Below, piece after piece: positions 1 through 8,750 of a stretch of 64,000 nt of DNA. The translations under genes were made by a program, and so were the position numbers. This DNA comes from Actinoplanes solisilvae. GTDB taxonomy: Bacteria; Actinomycetota; Actinomycetes; Mycobacteriales; Micromonosporaceae. The stretch's first letter is position 1; every line of letters starts with the position of its first letter. Below the pieces are notes generated by a model. That model was not told the origin of the DNA. It saw only the letters and a program-made list of their open reading frames with translations, and made no database searches. Where the stretch lies: the NCBI RefSeq assembly GCF_003999975.1, contig NZ_RJAC01000034.1, positions 1 through 64,000 on the forward strand. Direction: 5' to 3'.

Positions 1-141
1 ACCACCCAAAATCCCCACCCCCGGATGGCTCCAAGCCCAACTCCTCACCCACCTCAAAGTCGACCCCACCCGACCCCGCTGGCTATAACGGCAGTCCAAC
101 ACCATGTGCGAAGTCCAGGTCTAGTTCAGGAAAGGAGCTCC

Positions 142-1458
142 ATGATGTCGAAGCACAGACTCTTCTCGGGGTCGGCGGCGGCCACCCTCCTGATGGTGCT
201 GGCCATGGGCACCGCGGCGGAAGCCGTCCCGGCCCGCGCGACAGCACCCTCCGCCGAGTCCGTGGCGGTCGCGGCGACTCCCGGCTGCGGTAAGGCCCCG
301 ACGCTGACGAGCGGGACACATACCATCCAGAGCGGCGGCAAGAATCGCTCCTTCATCCTCAGCATCCCCGGCAATTACGACAACAACCGGCAGTATCGAT
401 TGATATTCGGGTTCCATTGGTGGGGTGGCACCGCCGAGGCTGTCGCGTCAGGCGGAAGCGACGGGGACGTCTACGCCCACTACGGACTCCGACGGCTGGC
501 GAACGACAGCACGATCTTCGTCGCGCCGCAGGGCATCGGCAACGGCTGGGCCAACTCCGGCGGCGAGGACGTGACCTTCGTCGACGACATGCTCAGGCGG
601 CTCGACAACGACCTGTGCATCGACACGGCACAGCGCTTCTCGCTGGGCTTCAGCTACGGCGGCGCCATGAGCTACGCACTGGCGTGTGCCCGGCCGGCCG
701 TCTTCCGTGCGGTGGCCGCCATCGCCGCCCCCGGGCCGATCAGCGGATGCAGCGGCGGCACCCAGCCGTTTGCGTACATGGGCATTCACGGGGTCGGCGA
801 CAACCCCGCCGCCGGGCGGGCACTGCGGGACAGGTTCGTCGGGAACAACGGCTGCACGCCGCAGAATCCGCCCGAGCCGGCCGCGGGCAGTCGAACCCAC
901 ATCACCACGACGTACTCCGGTTGTCGGGCTGGATACCCGGTGGTTTGGGCCGCCTTCGACGGTGGCCACCAGCAAGGCCCCGTAGACGGATGCGCCGGCT
1001 GCGAGAGCGGTGCCCGGAGCTGGGTCAAGGACGAGGTGTGGAGGTTCTTCACGGGTGAGACGAATCCGAACCCCGACCCCACCACCTTCCGGTTGCGCGG
1101 CGAGTCCTCCGGGCGCTGCCTCGACGTCAACGGCGCAAGCTCGGCCAATGGCGCCCAGATGATCATTTGGGATTGTCACGCCAACACCAACCAGCAGTTC
1201 ACCCTCAGCGGTCAGACCCTGCGCGTGATGGGCAGGTGCCTGGACGTGCCCGCGAACTCCGGCGCCGGCACGCGGGTGCGGATCTGGGACTGTGCCGACG
1301 GCACGAACCAGCAGTGGAACTTCAACAGCAACGGCACGATCAGCAACGTTCAGACGGGGACCTGTCTCGACGTCAACGGTGCCGGCACAGCCAACAGCAC
1401 GGCCGTGGTCGTGTGGACCTGTCACACCGGCACGAACCAGCGCTGGAGCCGAGCGTAA
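142..1458 (+). CDS. Secreted PHB-depolymerase-type esterase with C-terminal ricin-B lectin domain
   Basis: Predicted secreted serine esterase of 438 residues. The start at 142 follows AAAGGAGC and gives a signal peptide (MMSKHRLFSGSAAATLLMV, cleavage after about residue 37). The catalytic domain belongs to the PHB depolymerase/feruloyl esterase-like family: nucleophile box GFSYGG with Ser171, a probable acid in GVGDNP and His in FDGGHQQGP. After a Pro/Asn linker, residues ~310-438 form a ricin B (CBM13-like) trefoil with three NQQF/NQQW/NQRW repeats. Family knowledge suggests an extracellular esterase acting on plant polysaccharide esters or polyesters; the substrate cannot be read from sequence. 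Complete gene. Confidence 0.85.
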   Translation: MMSKHRLFSGSAAATLLMVLAMGTAAEAVPARATAPSAESVAVAATPGCGKAPTLTSGTHTIQSGGKNRSFILSIPGNYDNNRQYRLIFGFHWWGGTAEAVASGGSDGDVYAHYGLRRLANDSTIFVAPQGIGNGWANSGGEDVTFVDDMLRRLDNDLCIDTAQRFSLGFSYGGAMSYALACARPAVFRAVAAIAAPGPISGCSGGTQPFAYMGIHGVGDNPAAGRALRDRFVGNNGCTPQNPPEPAAGSRTHITTTYSGCRAGYPVVWAAFDGGHQQGPVDGCAGCESGARSWVKDEVWRFFTGETNPNPDPTTFRLRGESSGRCLDVNGASSANGAQMIIWDCHANTNQQFTLSGQTLRVMGRCLDVPANSGAGTRVRIWDCADGTNQQWNFNSNGTISNVQTGTCLDVNGAGTANSTAVVVWTCHTGTNQRWSRA

Positions 1459-1555
1459 GAACTCCCAGCTTCCGCGTGATAGAGGCGGCACCAGCAGATC
1501 AGGGTTTGAGCAGGGCTTCGTGGCTGTCGCCGCGGATCTCCCAGCGGATGCACAG

Positions 1556-1985
1556 TTCGCCGGGATCCGTGCGGCAGCGCGAGCCGTTCGGTGATGGCCA
1601 GGGCCAGGGCGGCGAAGCCGAGCAGAACGCCGATCAGCACTGTGCTCCTCACACCGTGGCTCGGCAGGACAAGACCGCCGGTGATGCCGACGTTGACGGC
1701 GGCGGAGAGCATGGCCGCGGGTAGGTCGGAGCGGCCCGGGGCAAGCCGCAGGACGCGGCCGCCGAGGGCCGTGGTGAAGGCGGCGAACGCCAGACCGGCC
1801 AGACCGATCATGGCCACGGCCACCGCCGGAAGCGTGCCGAACACGTACAGCCCGAGCAGGGCCACGGACTGCAGCGCGACCGTCGCGACCAGGGTGGTCC
1901 AGGGGCCGGCGGTGACGGTCATCCGGTAGGTGGCGAAGGCCGGGTTGAACACGCCCGCGCTTATCTGCACTTCACCCAGTGTCAT
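1556..1985 (-). pseudogene. C-terminal remnant of an MFS transporter
   Basis: About 140 residues with four to five hydrophobic helices (FNPAFATYRM near the start, then VALLGLYVFG, MIGLAGLAFAAF, AAMLSAAVNVGITGG, LIGVLLGFAALALAI) resemble the last helices of a drug-efflux MFS permease. The N-terminal two thirds are missing: upstream in this direction the sequence becomes an ISAs1 transposase tail whose stop overlaps the first ATG. The frame stays open to 1422 and runs into the 3' end of the opposing esterase gene, so the natural C-terminus is also lost. Not expected to be functional. Confidence 0.5.
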
Positions 1986-2400
1986 TGCATGTTCGGATAA
2001 GGGCTGGTCACGGCCTGTATGAGATCGTTTGATCGGCGGTCAGCCCGTCGGTTGGCGCGGGCGATGTTGGTGGCGCCGTTGATGCGATGCCGGCCGATTG
2101 CAGTGTTACGCAGGGTGGCCATGATGGTGGTCCGGTGCCGGTCCGGGCCTGGTGCAGGTCTTCACGGAACGTCACATCTCGGACGTGGTGTACGAGGTTT
2201 TCGATCAGCCATTCGCAACGAGCCCAGTGCTGTAGGTCGGCGGGGTGGGCGTCGGCGGCGGGCAGGGAGATGGTCAGGTACGCGGTCTCGCGGCTGCTCC
2301 TGCCGCTTGTGGCGATGGTGCGGGTCCGGGTGATCCGGATGGCTTGCTGCGCGTGCGGGAACCCGATCCCGCCGGCGTGCCCCTCTAACTGGTTGCGCAC
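1982..2400 (-). pseudogene. ISAs1-family transposase C-terminal fragment, frameshifted
   Basis: Translation shows hallmarks of the ISAs1 transposase C-terminus: SSRETAYLTISLPAADAHP, WARCEWLIENLVHHVRDVTF and a stretch ending EDLHQARTGTG. A one-base shift near 2125 moves the rest to another frame, where MATLRNTAIG, NIARANRRADRRSNDLIQAV and the terminus TSPYPNMQ are readable, stopping at 1982. The N-terminal two thirds and any inverted repeats are absent. It abuts the truncated MFS gene, so the insertion or a later deletion probably destroyed that gene. Confidence 0.8.
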
Positions 2401-2467
2401 TGGAATGGCACTGATGACGCCGATGATCCGAGTCGTACCGCTCGTACCGGATCGAGAGGCAGCAGCC

Positions 2468-2989
2468 ATGTCCTATCCCAGCCCGTCCTATCACGGTGAC
2501 TCTGGCGAGCTCACGGCCACCGTGCGCAACGCGTCGGCCGCATCGGAGCTCGACGATCCCACCAGCGCGATGAGTTATCTGGCGACCGGCGCCTCCACAG
2601 GTGGAAAGTTCGGGCTGTACCGGGTGGATTTCAAGGGTCCGCGCGGAGGTCCCGGTCCACACTTCCACCGATCCATCTCGGAATCGTTCTTCATCCTCTC
2701 CGGCATCGTCCGCATCCATGACGGCCGAGCCTGGAACGACGCCGGGCCCGGCGACTTCATGCACGTTCCGGAGGGCGGCATCCACGGTTTCCGCAACGAC
2801 TCCGGCGCGCCCGCCTCGATGCTGTTGCTGGCCACCGGCACCCCTGCGGCCGCCCCGGCGGCGACGACAGCGGCCCGGCAGCGGGCCTTGCTCGGCTCGT
2901 TCCGGGAAGCGGCGCAGACCGGCGACTCGGCCGCGCTGATCGCCCTGACCAAGCAGGATCTGACCGAGCAGGACCCGGCTGGCCGGTGA
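2468..2989 (+). CDS. Cupin-domain protein
   Basis: 173-residue single-cupin protein. The start at 2468 lies after a GAGAGG Shine-Dalgarno-like run; the open frame upstream of it is antisense transposase debris. The conserved barrel shows GPGPHFHRSISESFFILSG (cupin motif 1, two His and a Glu as metal ligands) and GDFMHVPEGGIHGFRN (motif 2 His). A C-terminal helical tail (ALLGSFREAAQTGDSAALIAL) follows. Likely cytoplasmic; family members range from small dioxygenases to quercetinase-like or regulatory cupins, so no reaction is assigned. Its stop overlaps a possible downstream GTG start at 2986. Confidence 0.8.
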   Translation: MSYPSPSYHGDSGELTATVRNASAASELDDPTSAMSYLATGASTGGKFGLYRVDFKGPRGGPGPHFHRSISESFFILSGIVRIHDGRAWNDAGPGDFMHVPEGGIHGFRNDSGAPASMLLLATGTPAAAPAATTAARQRALLGSFREAAQTGDSAALIALTKQDLTEQDPAGR

Positions 2990-3186
2990 CCGAGCTCGTC
3001 CCACTCAACGTCACCGGCCGGATCGCGGCCGAGCCCGAGGCGGCAGACGCCCTCGCGCGCTACGAAGCGCGGCTGATGTGCCTCGACGCTAGGCCGCGGC
3101 GGTGCCGATTCAGCGCCGATCCGATGCGTACGCCTGCCGGGCCGCTGTCACTGCTTCGTCAGCGATACCGCACTGGTCGTGCCTAG
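2986..3186 (+). CDS. Small uncharacterised or truncated ORF
   Basis: A 66-codon frame begins with GTG overlapping the stop of the cupin gene (GTGA), which suggests translational coupling. The first 35 residues (VTELVPLNVTGRIAAEPEAA) look protein-like, but the rest is Arg-rich and resembles out-of-frame sequence. It may be the 5' stub of a gene whose remainder was deleted. I recognise no family. Confidence 0.25.
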   Translation: MTELVPLNVTGRIAAEPEAADALARYEARLMCLDARPRRCRFSADPMRTPAGPLSLLRQRYRTGRA

Positions 3187-3196
3187 GGTCGCCGCC

Positions 3197-3598
3197 ATGA
3201 CTGACAGCGGACACGAGTCCAACGCCCTGAAGATCCTCCAGACCGTCGAGCCGCCGTTCCTGCCCGAGCGGCCACAGGCGATCACGTTCACCATCGAGTA
3301 CCCGCCCGGGCATCCGGGCGCCGCCCCACACCCGGCACCCGGGCCGACGTCGGCTACGTCGTCGAGGGCGAGATGCTCTTCGAGATCGAGGGCGAGCCCG
3401 AACGCGTGCTGCGCGCCGGCGACGCCCTTCTGGGAGCCGGGCGCCGATGTCATCCACTACCAGGACGGCAACCACAGCACCACGGTGCACCTGCGCTTCC
3501 TGGTGACGCTGCTGAGCCCACCCGGCGCCCCGATGCTGACGTTCGTCGACGCCGACGAGCTCGAGTCCCGCCGCGACCGCCGGGCCCCGCGCCCCTAA
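3197..3598 (+). pseudogene. Cupin-domain gene with two compensating frameshifts
   Basis: The gene starts MTDSGHESNALKILQTVEPP and ends in VDADELESRRDRRAPRP. Between about 3330 and 3425 the conserved cupin core (VGYVVEGEMLFEIEGEPERV, then LRAGDA) is only readable in the next frame; the original frame resumes at FWEPGADVIHYQDGNHS. Two one-base changes of opposite sign would explain this. As written the product lacks motif 1 and would be inactive; with the frames repaired it is a ~133-residue cupin. Either a recent pseudogene or two base-call errors. Confidence 0.7.
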
Positions 3599-3682
3599 GA
3601 GATTCGACCTGCCTGCCGGTAAGTCCGGCAGGGCCGGTGCCGGTCAACAGGTTGCCAGGATTACCAGCGTAAGGAGAGTCGG

Positions 3683-4846
3683 ATGCCAACATCACGCAAG
3701 GCACTCGTGGTCGGTCTCGGGATCGCCGGACTGGCCACGGCCGCGCGGCTCCATGAGATCGGCTGGACGCCGGCGGTGGTCGAGCGAACGCCGCAGCGGC
3801 GCACCGGCGGCTACTTCGTCGGACTGTTCCACCGGGGGGCGCAGGCCGCGCAGGAGCTCGGTGTGCTCGCCACCATGCATCTGCGGACGCCGGCCGACCA
3901 CCGCACGTGGGCGGTCGACGGCGACGGGGCGCGGGTGCGCAGCATCGGCTTCCTCGATCAGCCCGGGCACCCCGACGGAGTACTGCGCGGGGACATCGAA
4001 GCCGCGCTCTGGGAGAAGATCGAGGGGCGAGTCGAGGTGCGGTTCGGCATCGAGCCGGTGGCGATCGAGCAGATCACGGGGGCCGCGCGGGTCACTCTGC
4101 GCGATAACGCCTCCGGCGCGACCAGCGAGGAGGATTACGACCTGGTGGTCGGCGCCGACGGGCTGCGCTCGACGGTACGCCGGCTGATGTTCGGCCCGCA
4201 CGAGCGGTTCATGCGCTCGATGCACGCCATCATCTGCGCGTACTCGCTGGAGCATCAGGTGGCCGGCTACGGCGACCACGAGCAGGTCGTGATCGCCGCG
4301 CCCCGCCGGGCGCTGTGGATCTTCCCGTTCCGGGACCACCCGCCGACCGCGCTGTTCACCTACCGCACCCGCGAGGAGGATCGGCAATTCCGTGGGGATC
4401 ATGCCGACGTGCTCGCCGGCCGTTTCGCCGGTCTCGACGCCGGCGGCATCGTCACGCAGGCGTTGGCCGACCTGCGCCGCACGCCGGAGGCATTGTTCGA
4501 CTCGGTGCATCAGGTCCGGATGCCGCGGTGGCATCGGGGCCGGGTCGTGCTCATCGGCGACGCTGCGTGGTGCATGACGTTGTTCTCGGGCATGGGCGCC
4601 AGCTCCGGTATGATCGGGGCGGTGGCGCTCGGCGATGCCCTGGCCGGCTCACCCCAGTCGATCGAGAGTGCGCTGGACGCGTACGAGCAGGAGATGCGCC
4701 CGCTCATCCGTAAGCACCAAGCCCTGGCGTACGTGAAGGCGCAGCTGTTCGTGCCGTCCAACCGGGCCGTGGCGCTGCTGCGGGCGGCCCTGCTCAAGGT
4801 CGTGTCCCGCCGCCGGTTGCACGCGTGGATCGGCCAGCCCTCCTGA
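3683..4846 (+). CDS. FAD-dependent monooxygenase (PHBH fold)
   Basis: 387-residue flavoprotein hydroxylase preceded by a strong AAGGAGAG site. N-terminal dinucleotide fold VVGLGIAGLATAARL, an NAD(P)H/FAD DG motif VVGADGLRSTVRRL at about residue 155, and the GD motif VVLIGDAAWCMTLFSGMGAS near 290 that contacts the FAD ribityl chain. Length and motif order fit group A aromatic hydroxylases or the related tetracycline/secondary-metabolite oxygenases. Cytoplasmic. It is flanked by cupin genes on the same strand, perhaps as a small oxidative module; the substrate is unknown. Confidence 0.88.
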   Translation: MPTSRKALVVGLGIAGLATAARLHEIGWTPAVVERTPQRRTGGYFVGLFHRGAQAAQELGVLATMHLRTPADHRTWAVDGDGARVRSIGFLDQPGHPDGVLRGDIEAALWEKIEGRVEVRFGIEPVAIEQITGAARVTLRDNASGATSEEDYDLVVGADGLRSTVRRLMFGPHERFMRSMHAIICAYSLEHQVAGYGDHEQVVIAAPRRALWIFPFRDHPPTALFTYRTREEDRQFRGDHADVLAGRFAGLDAGGIVTQALADLRRTPEALFDSVHQVRMPRWHRGRVVLIGDAAWCMTLFSGMGASSGMIGAVALGDALAGSPQSIESALDAYEQEMRPLIRKHQALAYVKAQLFVPSNRAVALLRAALLKVVSRRRLHAWIGQPS

Positions 4847-4895
4847 GCCTGCTCGTGCCGGAAACTCCGCGCGTACGGAGAGATAGGAGACCGCC

Positions 4896-5231
4896 ATGCA
4901 GTCCACCCACTTGACCGACCTCGCCCGCAGACTGCTCGACGAGGCCCGCACAGCGCACAGCGGTCGCAGCGCGCACACCCTCTTCGGGCGGCATGAGCAC
5001 CAGCTTCGCCAGACCGTCATCGCCCTGGCCGCCGGGCACGAGCTCGCCGAGCACAACAGCCCCAGCGAGGCGACGCTCCAGGTGCTCTCGGGCCAGGTCA
5101 CCATTCACGCGCCGTCCGGCACCTGGACCGGGACCGCCGGCGACCACGCCATCATCCCCGACGAGCGCCACAGCCTGCGCGCGGAGGAGGACTCCGCGAT
5201 CCTGCTCACCGTGCTGGCTCCGCGCGGCTGA
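4896..5231 (+). CDS. Small cupin protein
   Basis: 111-residue protein, 49 bases downstream of the monooxygenase and on the same strand, with GATAGGAG as ribosome binding site. It has one short cupin barrel: LRQTVIALAAGHELAEHNSP (motif 1, His replaced by Glu/Asn-rich sequence), LQVLSGQVTIHA and GDHAIIPDERHSLRAEED (motif 2). The canonical first-motif HxH is missing (HEL..EHN instead), so metal binding may be altered. Similar proteins accompany stress and redox genes in actinomycetes. Confidence 0.75.
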   Translation: MQSTHLTDLARRLLDEARTAHSGRSAHTLFGRHEHQLRQTVIALAAGHELAEHNSPSEATLQVLSGQVTIHAPSGTWTGTAGDHAIIPDERHSLRAEEDSAILLTVLAPRG

Positions 5232-5254
5232 GCAGGCCCCTGGCCGCTGAAACT

Positions 5255-5445
5255 GGCTTCGGGCCGGCCGGGGCTGTTGGCGGCGAGGAGCCGCTGGTGC
5301 TCGTGAACGCCGGGGCGCATCACCCCGATGGCCGCGATCGTCGAGCACGACTCGCGCCACCAGCCCGACCGCAAGGTCGTCGCGGTGCACGCCGACCGTA
5401 GCCCCGAGCGGCACCCGCTGCGCGGCGACATCCACGGTCACGGCA
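5255..5445 (+). pseudogene. Flavohemoprotein-like FAD/NAD-domain scrap
   Basis: Short reading EEPLVLVNAG, then after a one-base shift ITPMAAIVEHDSRHQPDR and KVVAVHADRSPERHPLR. This matches the NAD-binding segment of Hmp-type flavohemoglobins (LVLVSAGIGxTPM ... VHADRS). The globin domain, FAD motif and C-terminus are missing. A deletion remnant; the neighbouring inverted repeat marks its right edge. Confidence 0.5.
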
Positions 5446-5452
5446 GCCGGCG

Positions 5453-5507
5453 GCGGTATCTTCACCATCCGCTGACCGGTTACGTCTGCGGATGGTGAAG
5501 ATACCGC
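5453..5507. repeat. Perfect 20-bp inverted repeat at the merR-like start codon
   Basis: GCGGTATCTTCACCATCCGC at 5453-5472 is repeated in exact inverted form at 5488-5507 with a 15-base loop. The ATG at 5492 of the MerR-type gene lies inside the right arm. It could be an autoregulatory operator, an mRNA hairpin sequestering the start, or an inversion/duplication scar of the gene's first bases. Confidence 0.8.
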
Positions 5508-5923
5508 TGCTCTTCCAGGAGATGTCCCGCAAGTCGGGCTTCACCGAGCCCACGTTGCGCTACTACGAACGGATCGGGCTGCTCGGCCCGGTCGGCCGCG
5601 ACCCGGCCAGCGGGCATCGCCGCTACGAGGACGACACCGTCGGCCGGGTCGCGGCCCTCGCCTGCCTGCGCTCGTCGGGAATGACCGTGGACGGCATGCG
5701 CGCCTACGTGGAACTCCTCGGCCTCGGCGACGAGGCGGTCGAGCAGCTGCGAGACTTGTTCACCGAGCGCACCGGGCAGTTGACGGCGGAGATCGCCCGG
5801 CTGCGGCAGCGCCACGAATATCCGGAGCTGAAGGCCCGCCTGTGGCAGGCCCGCATCGACGGCGCGGCCGACGCCGAGGCCGAGGCCGTCGAGCGGCTCG
5901 AGGAGATCCTGTCCGAGCTGTGA
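5492..5923 (+). CDS. MerR-family transcriptional regulator
   Basis: 143 residues. N-terminal winged helix-turn-helix with FQEMSRKSGFTEPTLRYYER, IGLLGPVGRDPASGHRRYED and LACLRSSGMTVDGMRAYVEL, the diagnostic MerR DNA-binding signature. This is followed by a long dimerisation helix (LRDLFTERTGQLTAEIARLRQRH) and an acidic tail. No effector-binding cysteines are seen, so a metal sensor is unlikely. It faces the downstream SDR gene tail-to-tail and may control it or itself through the inverted repeat at its start. The start could instead be GTG 5495. Confidence 0.85.
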   Translation: MVKIPLLFQEMSRKSGFTEPTLRYYERIGLLGPVGRDPASGHRRYEDDTVGRVAALACLRSSGMTVDGMRAYVELLGLGDEAVEQLRDLFTERTGQLTAEIARLRQRHEYPELKARLWQARIDGAADAEAEAVERLEEILSEL

Positions 5924-5924
5924 C

Positions 5925-6910
5925 TCAGGCCGGGATCAGGCCGAACGCGAGCAGGCTGTCCGCGGTGTCGTTGATCGTGGTTCCGACCGGACGGGGCGCC
6001 CAGCCGAGCACCCGGCGCGCCTTCGCGTTGCTGATCACGGGGATCTGGCCACGCAGCCCGGCCGCCTCGCGCATCGCCGGGTTTGTCTTGGCCGCCTCGC
6101 GTACCTGCTCGTCGGTCAGCTCGGTGGCCGGCACCCGGTCGGCGTATTGCGGCAGGTGCCGGGCGAGCACCCGGCCCATCTCGTAGAAGCTGGTCGCCGC
6201 GTCGCCCACGGCGATGAACCGCTCGCCGGCCGCGGCCGGACTCAGCATGGCCCGCAGGTGCAGGTCGACAACATCGCGCACGTCGACCACCCCGAAGTAC
6301 ATCCGCGGGACCACCGGCATACCGCCGGTCAGGAACGTCTTGACGAGGCCGGTCGAGGCAGACACCCGGGGGTTCAGCAGCGGTCCGAAGATGCCGGTCG
6401 GGTTGATCACGGTCAGCTCAGGGCCCTGGTCGCGCACGTCGTCCCAGGCCGCGCGCTCCGCGACGACCTTCGACCGAATGTACGGCGCGATGTCGCCGGC
6501 CGGGTCGGTCCAATCCGACTCGTCGTAGTGGCCATCCGGCTTGACCGTGTATCCCACCGCGGCGTAGGAGGAGGTCATGACCACCCGCTCGACGCCGGCC
6601 TTGCGTGCGGCGGCGAGCACGCGCAGCGCCCCGTCCCGGCGGGCACGATCAGCTCATCCTCGTTCTCCGGCGGGGTGAACGGGAACGGCGACGCGTGATG
6701 CCACACATAGCGGACCCCGTCCACCGCCTTGTCCCAGTTGTCGTCCGAGGAGAGGTCGACCGTGACGGCCTCGATCCGGCTGTCGGCCCGCACCTGCTCG
6801 GGGTGCCGGACGGCGACCCGGACCCGGTAGCCCTCGTCGAGCAGCCGGGCCACCGAGTGGCTTCCCACATGTCCGTTCGCCCCTGTCACCAGCACAATGT
6901 CGGTTGTCAT
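5925..6910 (-). pseudogene. NAD(P)-dependent extended SDR (epimerase/dihydroflavonol reductase-like), one frameshift
   Basis: Reading from ATG 6910: Rossmann motif IVLVTGANGHVGSHSVARL, then RYVWHHASPFPF and ENEDELIVPA. The frame is lost near 6638; one missing base would restore DGALRVLAAARKAGVERVVM. The second part carries the Ser (TSSYAAVGY) and YIRSK (YxxxK) catalytic pair and ends FGLIPA at 5925. Repaired length is ~327 residues, normal for the dihydroflavonol-4-reductase-like family that reduces aldehydes or ketones with NADPH. It is broken as written; a restored base would make it a full enzyme. Confidence 0.75.
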
Positions 6911-6960
6911 GCTCCCGACTGTGCTCGCCTTGCAGCGCTTCAAGTCCAGGGTGATCCTCG

Positions 6961-7674
6961 TTACTGCGTGCTGGCGACCGCCTCGAGGATGGTGGCGGCC
7001 ACCTCGGCCGGCCGGGAGGCGGCGATAGCGTGGGACGCCCCGGCGATCTCGCGGACGCTGCGCGGCGCCGAGCGCTCCACCTGGAAACGGAACAGCTCAG
7101 CCGGGATGTTGCGGTCGCCGTCGCCGTAGACCTGCCAGGTCGGCCGCGTCTTCCACGCGGGCTCGACGTCCAGCGCGTCGGTAAGCGCCTTCTCGGTCAC
7201 CGGGCGCTGGGTGCGCCCGAGCAGGATGGCGTCCTCCAGTTCGAGGTCCGCGGCGAACTGGTCCGGGAACTTGGCCGGATCGATGCGCACCTCGTTGCCC
7301 CCACCGGTCACCGGGTAGGACTGGAGGGCCGACCCGAGGGTGCTACCCGCGAACTTGTTGGCGAGGTCCAGGGCGGACTCCCCGGTGTCGGGGGTGAACG
7401 CGGCCACGTAGACCAGCCCCCGTACGCCGTCGAGCTCGCCCGCGGCCTCGGTGATGACCATGCCGCCGTACGAGTGACCGACCAGGACCACCGGCGTGCC
7501 CAGCCCGCCGACCACGTCCCGCACGTACTGGGCGTCGCCGCGCAGGCTGCGCAGTGGGTTCGCCACTGCGACGGCGTCCACGTCCTTGCGGGCGAGCTCG
7601 GCCAGCACCGGGTTCCAGGCGGTGGTGTCGGCGAACGCGCCGTGTACCAGGACCACCGTAAGCTTGTCGGACAT
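6961..7674 (-). CDS. Alpha/beta hydrolase
   Basis: 237 residues, start ATG 7674 after GGGGGAGAAC. Oxyanion region VVLVHGAFADTTAW, nucleophile elbow VLVGHSYGGMVITEA (Ser ~95), acid in YGDGDRNIP and His in GASHAIAASRP near the end: a complete catalytic triad. The type matches small esterase/hydrolases that are frequent in actinomycetes, with HGAFAD common in pyrethroid-esterase-like annotation. Cytoplasmic, intact, next to a truncated paralogous hydrolase. Confidence 0.85.
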   Translation of the reverse strand: MSDKLTVVLVHGAFADTTAWNPVLAELARKDVDAVAVANPLRSLRGDAQYVRDVVGGLGTPVVLVGHSYGGMVITEAAGELDGVRGLVYVAAFTPDTGESALDLANKFAGSTLGSALQSYPVTGGGNEVRIDPAKFPDQFAADLELEDAILLGRTQRPVTEKALTDALDVEPAWKTRPTWQVYGDGDRNIPAELFRFQVERSAPRSVREIAGASHAIAASRPAEVAATILEAVASTQ

Positions 7675-7789
7675 AGTGTTCTCCCCCGCTCCGCCGCCGG
7701 TTTCGGAGTGGAACCGGCGCTCACGAGAACGATGGTCCCGGCCAGTGCCTTTTCAGTGACGATGCAATGCGCTTGCGTGAAAGGCACGC

Positions 7790-8104
7790 AGCGTTCGTGC
7801 CCGGCGACGTCGAACCGGTCGAACCCGAAGTGCCGCATCAGGCGTACGGCGTCGACGGCCATTGCCGCGTGCCGTACGTGCTGTGGTCGTCCACCGTGGC
7901 CGGCTTGCCACTGGCGCCGTAGCCGCGCAGGTCCGGCACGACCACGGTGAAGCCCGCCTGCGAGCGCGTCGGCAATCGGTCCCCAGGCGAGGTGCGTCTC
8001 GGGATAGCCGTGCAGCAACAGGATCGGCGGACCCGAGCCACCGTGGCGCGCGTGCAGGACGACCTCGCCGACATCCACCGTCTGGGTATCGAAGTTCTGA
8101 AACA
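7790..8104 (-). pseudogene. Truncated epoxide-hydrolase/dehalogenase-like alpha/beta hydrolase
   Basis: Start MFQNFDTQTVDVGEVVLHAR, then PPILLLHGYPETHLAW. The frame shifts near 8000, where FTVVVPDLRGYGASGKPATV is found in the next frame, and shifts back near 7910 to MAVDAVRLMRHFGFDRFDVA and GHER. It stops at the nucleophile elbow (normally GHDRG); the catalytic Asp/His half is gone. The head matches fluoroacetate dehalogenase or epoxide hydrolase proteins. Two frameshifts plus truncation make it a clear pseudogene. Confidence 0.7.
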
Positions 8105-8750
8105 TGCCCGCACGCTTACCGCGGCCGGTGCCGGAACAGTACGGATCGGATGCGCGCCGGACTGAACCGCCGGTCCCGTCGCGCAAGTGCGACACCTACA
8201 GTGCGATCGCACGACCGGCCTGCGACTCGCTGGGGTGGACCTAGTATCAGGCGGCCCAGCAGTTCGGGTCGCCGAAAGTGGCCGATGGCGACTGGGATAC
8301 CCGGTTGAAGGCGTACGCCGTACAGGAACACGCCGCCGCGGACAACGAGCGGACGAGCGAGACACCGGGGCTGGGCTGATCGACCGCCGGAACGCGACGC
8401 GTTGCCGCGCACGCCCTACGCGAGTTATTTCGGACCGCTGGGAACGCTTTTTGGCGAGACGACCGGTGAGGCCCTCAAGCTCTTGCAGCAGCCCGACCCG
8501 CCCGGTCGGAAGCTACGACGCCAGCTAGGAAGCATGGCGTTGGCCGTTCGCGATGAGGTCTCGGCGCCAGGTGTCACCGAGTTCATCACCGAGACGGACG
8601 CCCGAGACCCTCCCGATCCGGCCGGATCCTGAACAAGCCCGGCCTGCGCGACCGCGTGCCGGCGGTGGTCTTCGCCCGTGAGCCGGGGCTGGTGCGGCCC
8701 GGCGGCTAATGCGGGCCCTTTGCGGGCCCGTAAGGCCGTGACCCGCGGCT
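8105..8750. other. Gene-poor stretch with short unassigned frames
   Basis: No gene recognised. A short plus-strand frame around 8247-8380 (YQAAQQFGSPKVADGD..., ending TSETPGLG) and one at 8402-8632 (MPRTPYASYFGPLGTLFGET) look protein-like but match nothing I know. The last ~90 bases, ending VVFAREPGLVRPGG, also read like a gene tail. Probably debris of deleted genes. Confidence 0.4.
8712..8730. terminator. GC-rich hairpin, possible terminator
   Basis: CGGGCCC, 5-base loop TTTGC, GGGCCCG forms a perfect 7-bp stem, just 3' of the minus-strand AhpD-like gene end (8751). There is no U-tract, as is common in actinomycete terminators. Confidence 0.45.

Noticed and set aside
448..1491. Long minus-strand frame antisense to the secreted esterase
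   Set aside because: Arg/Val/Gly-rich without domain features; the plus-strand frame has signal peptide, catalytic motifs and lectin repeats.
8247..8380. Short frame YQAAQQFGSPKVADGD as a hemerythrin-like gene
   Set aside because: An in-frame stop lies directly upstream, no His motif of hemerythrin is present; kept as debris.
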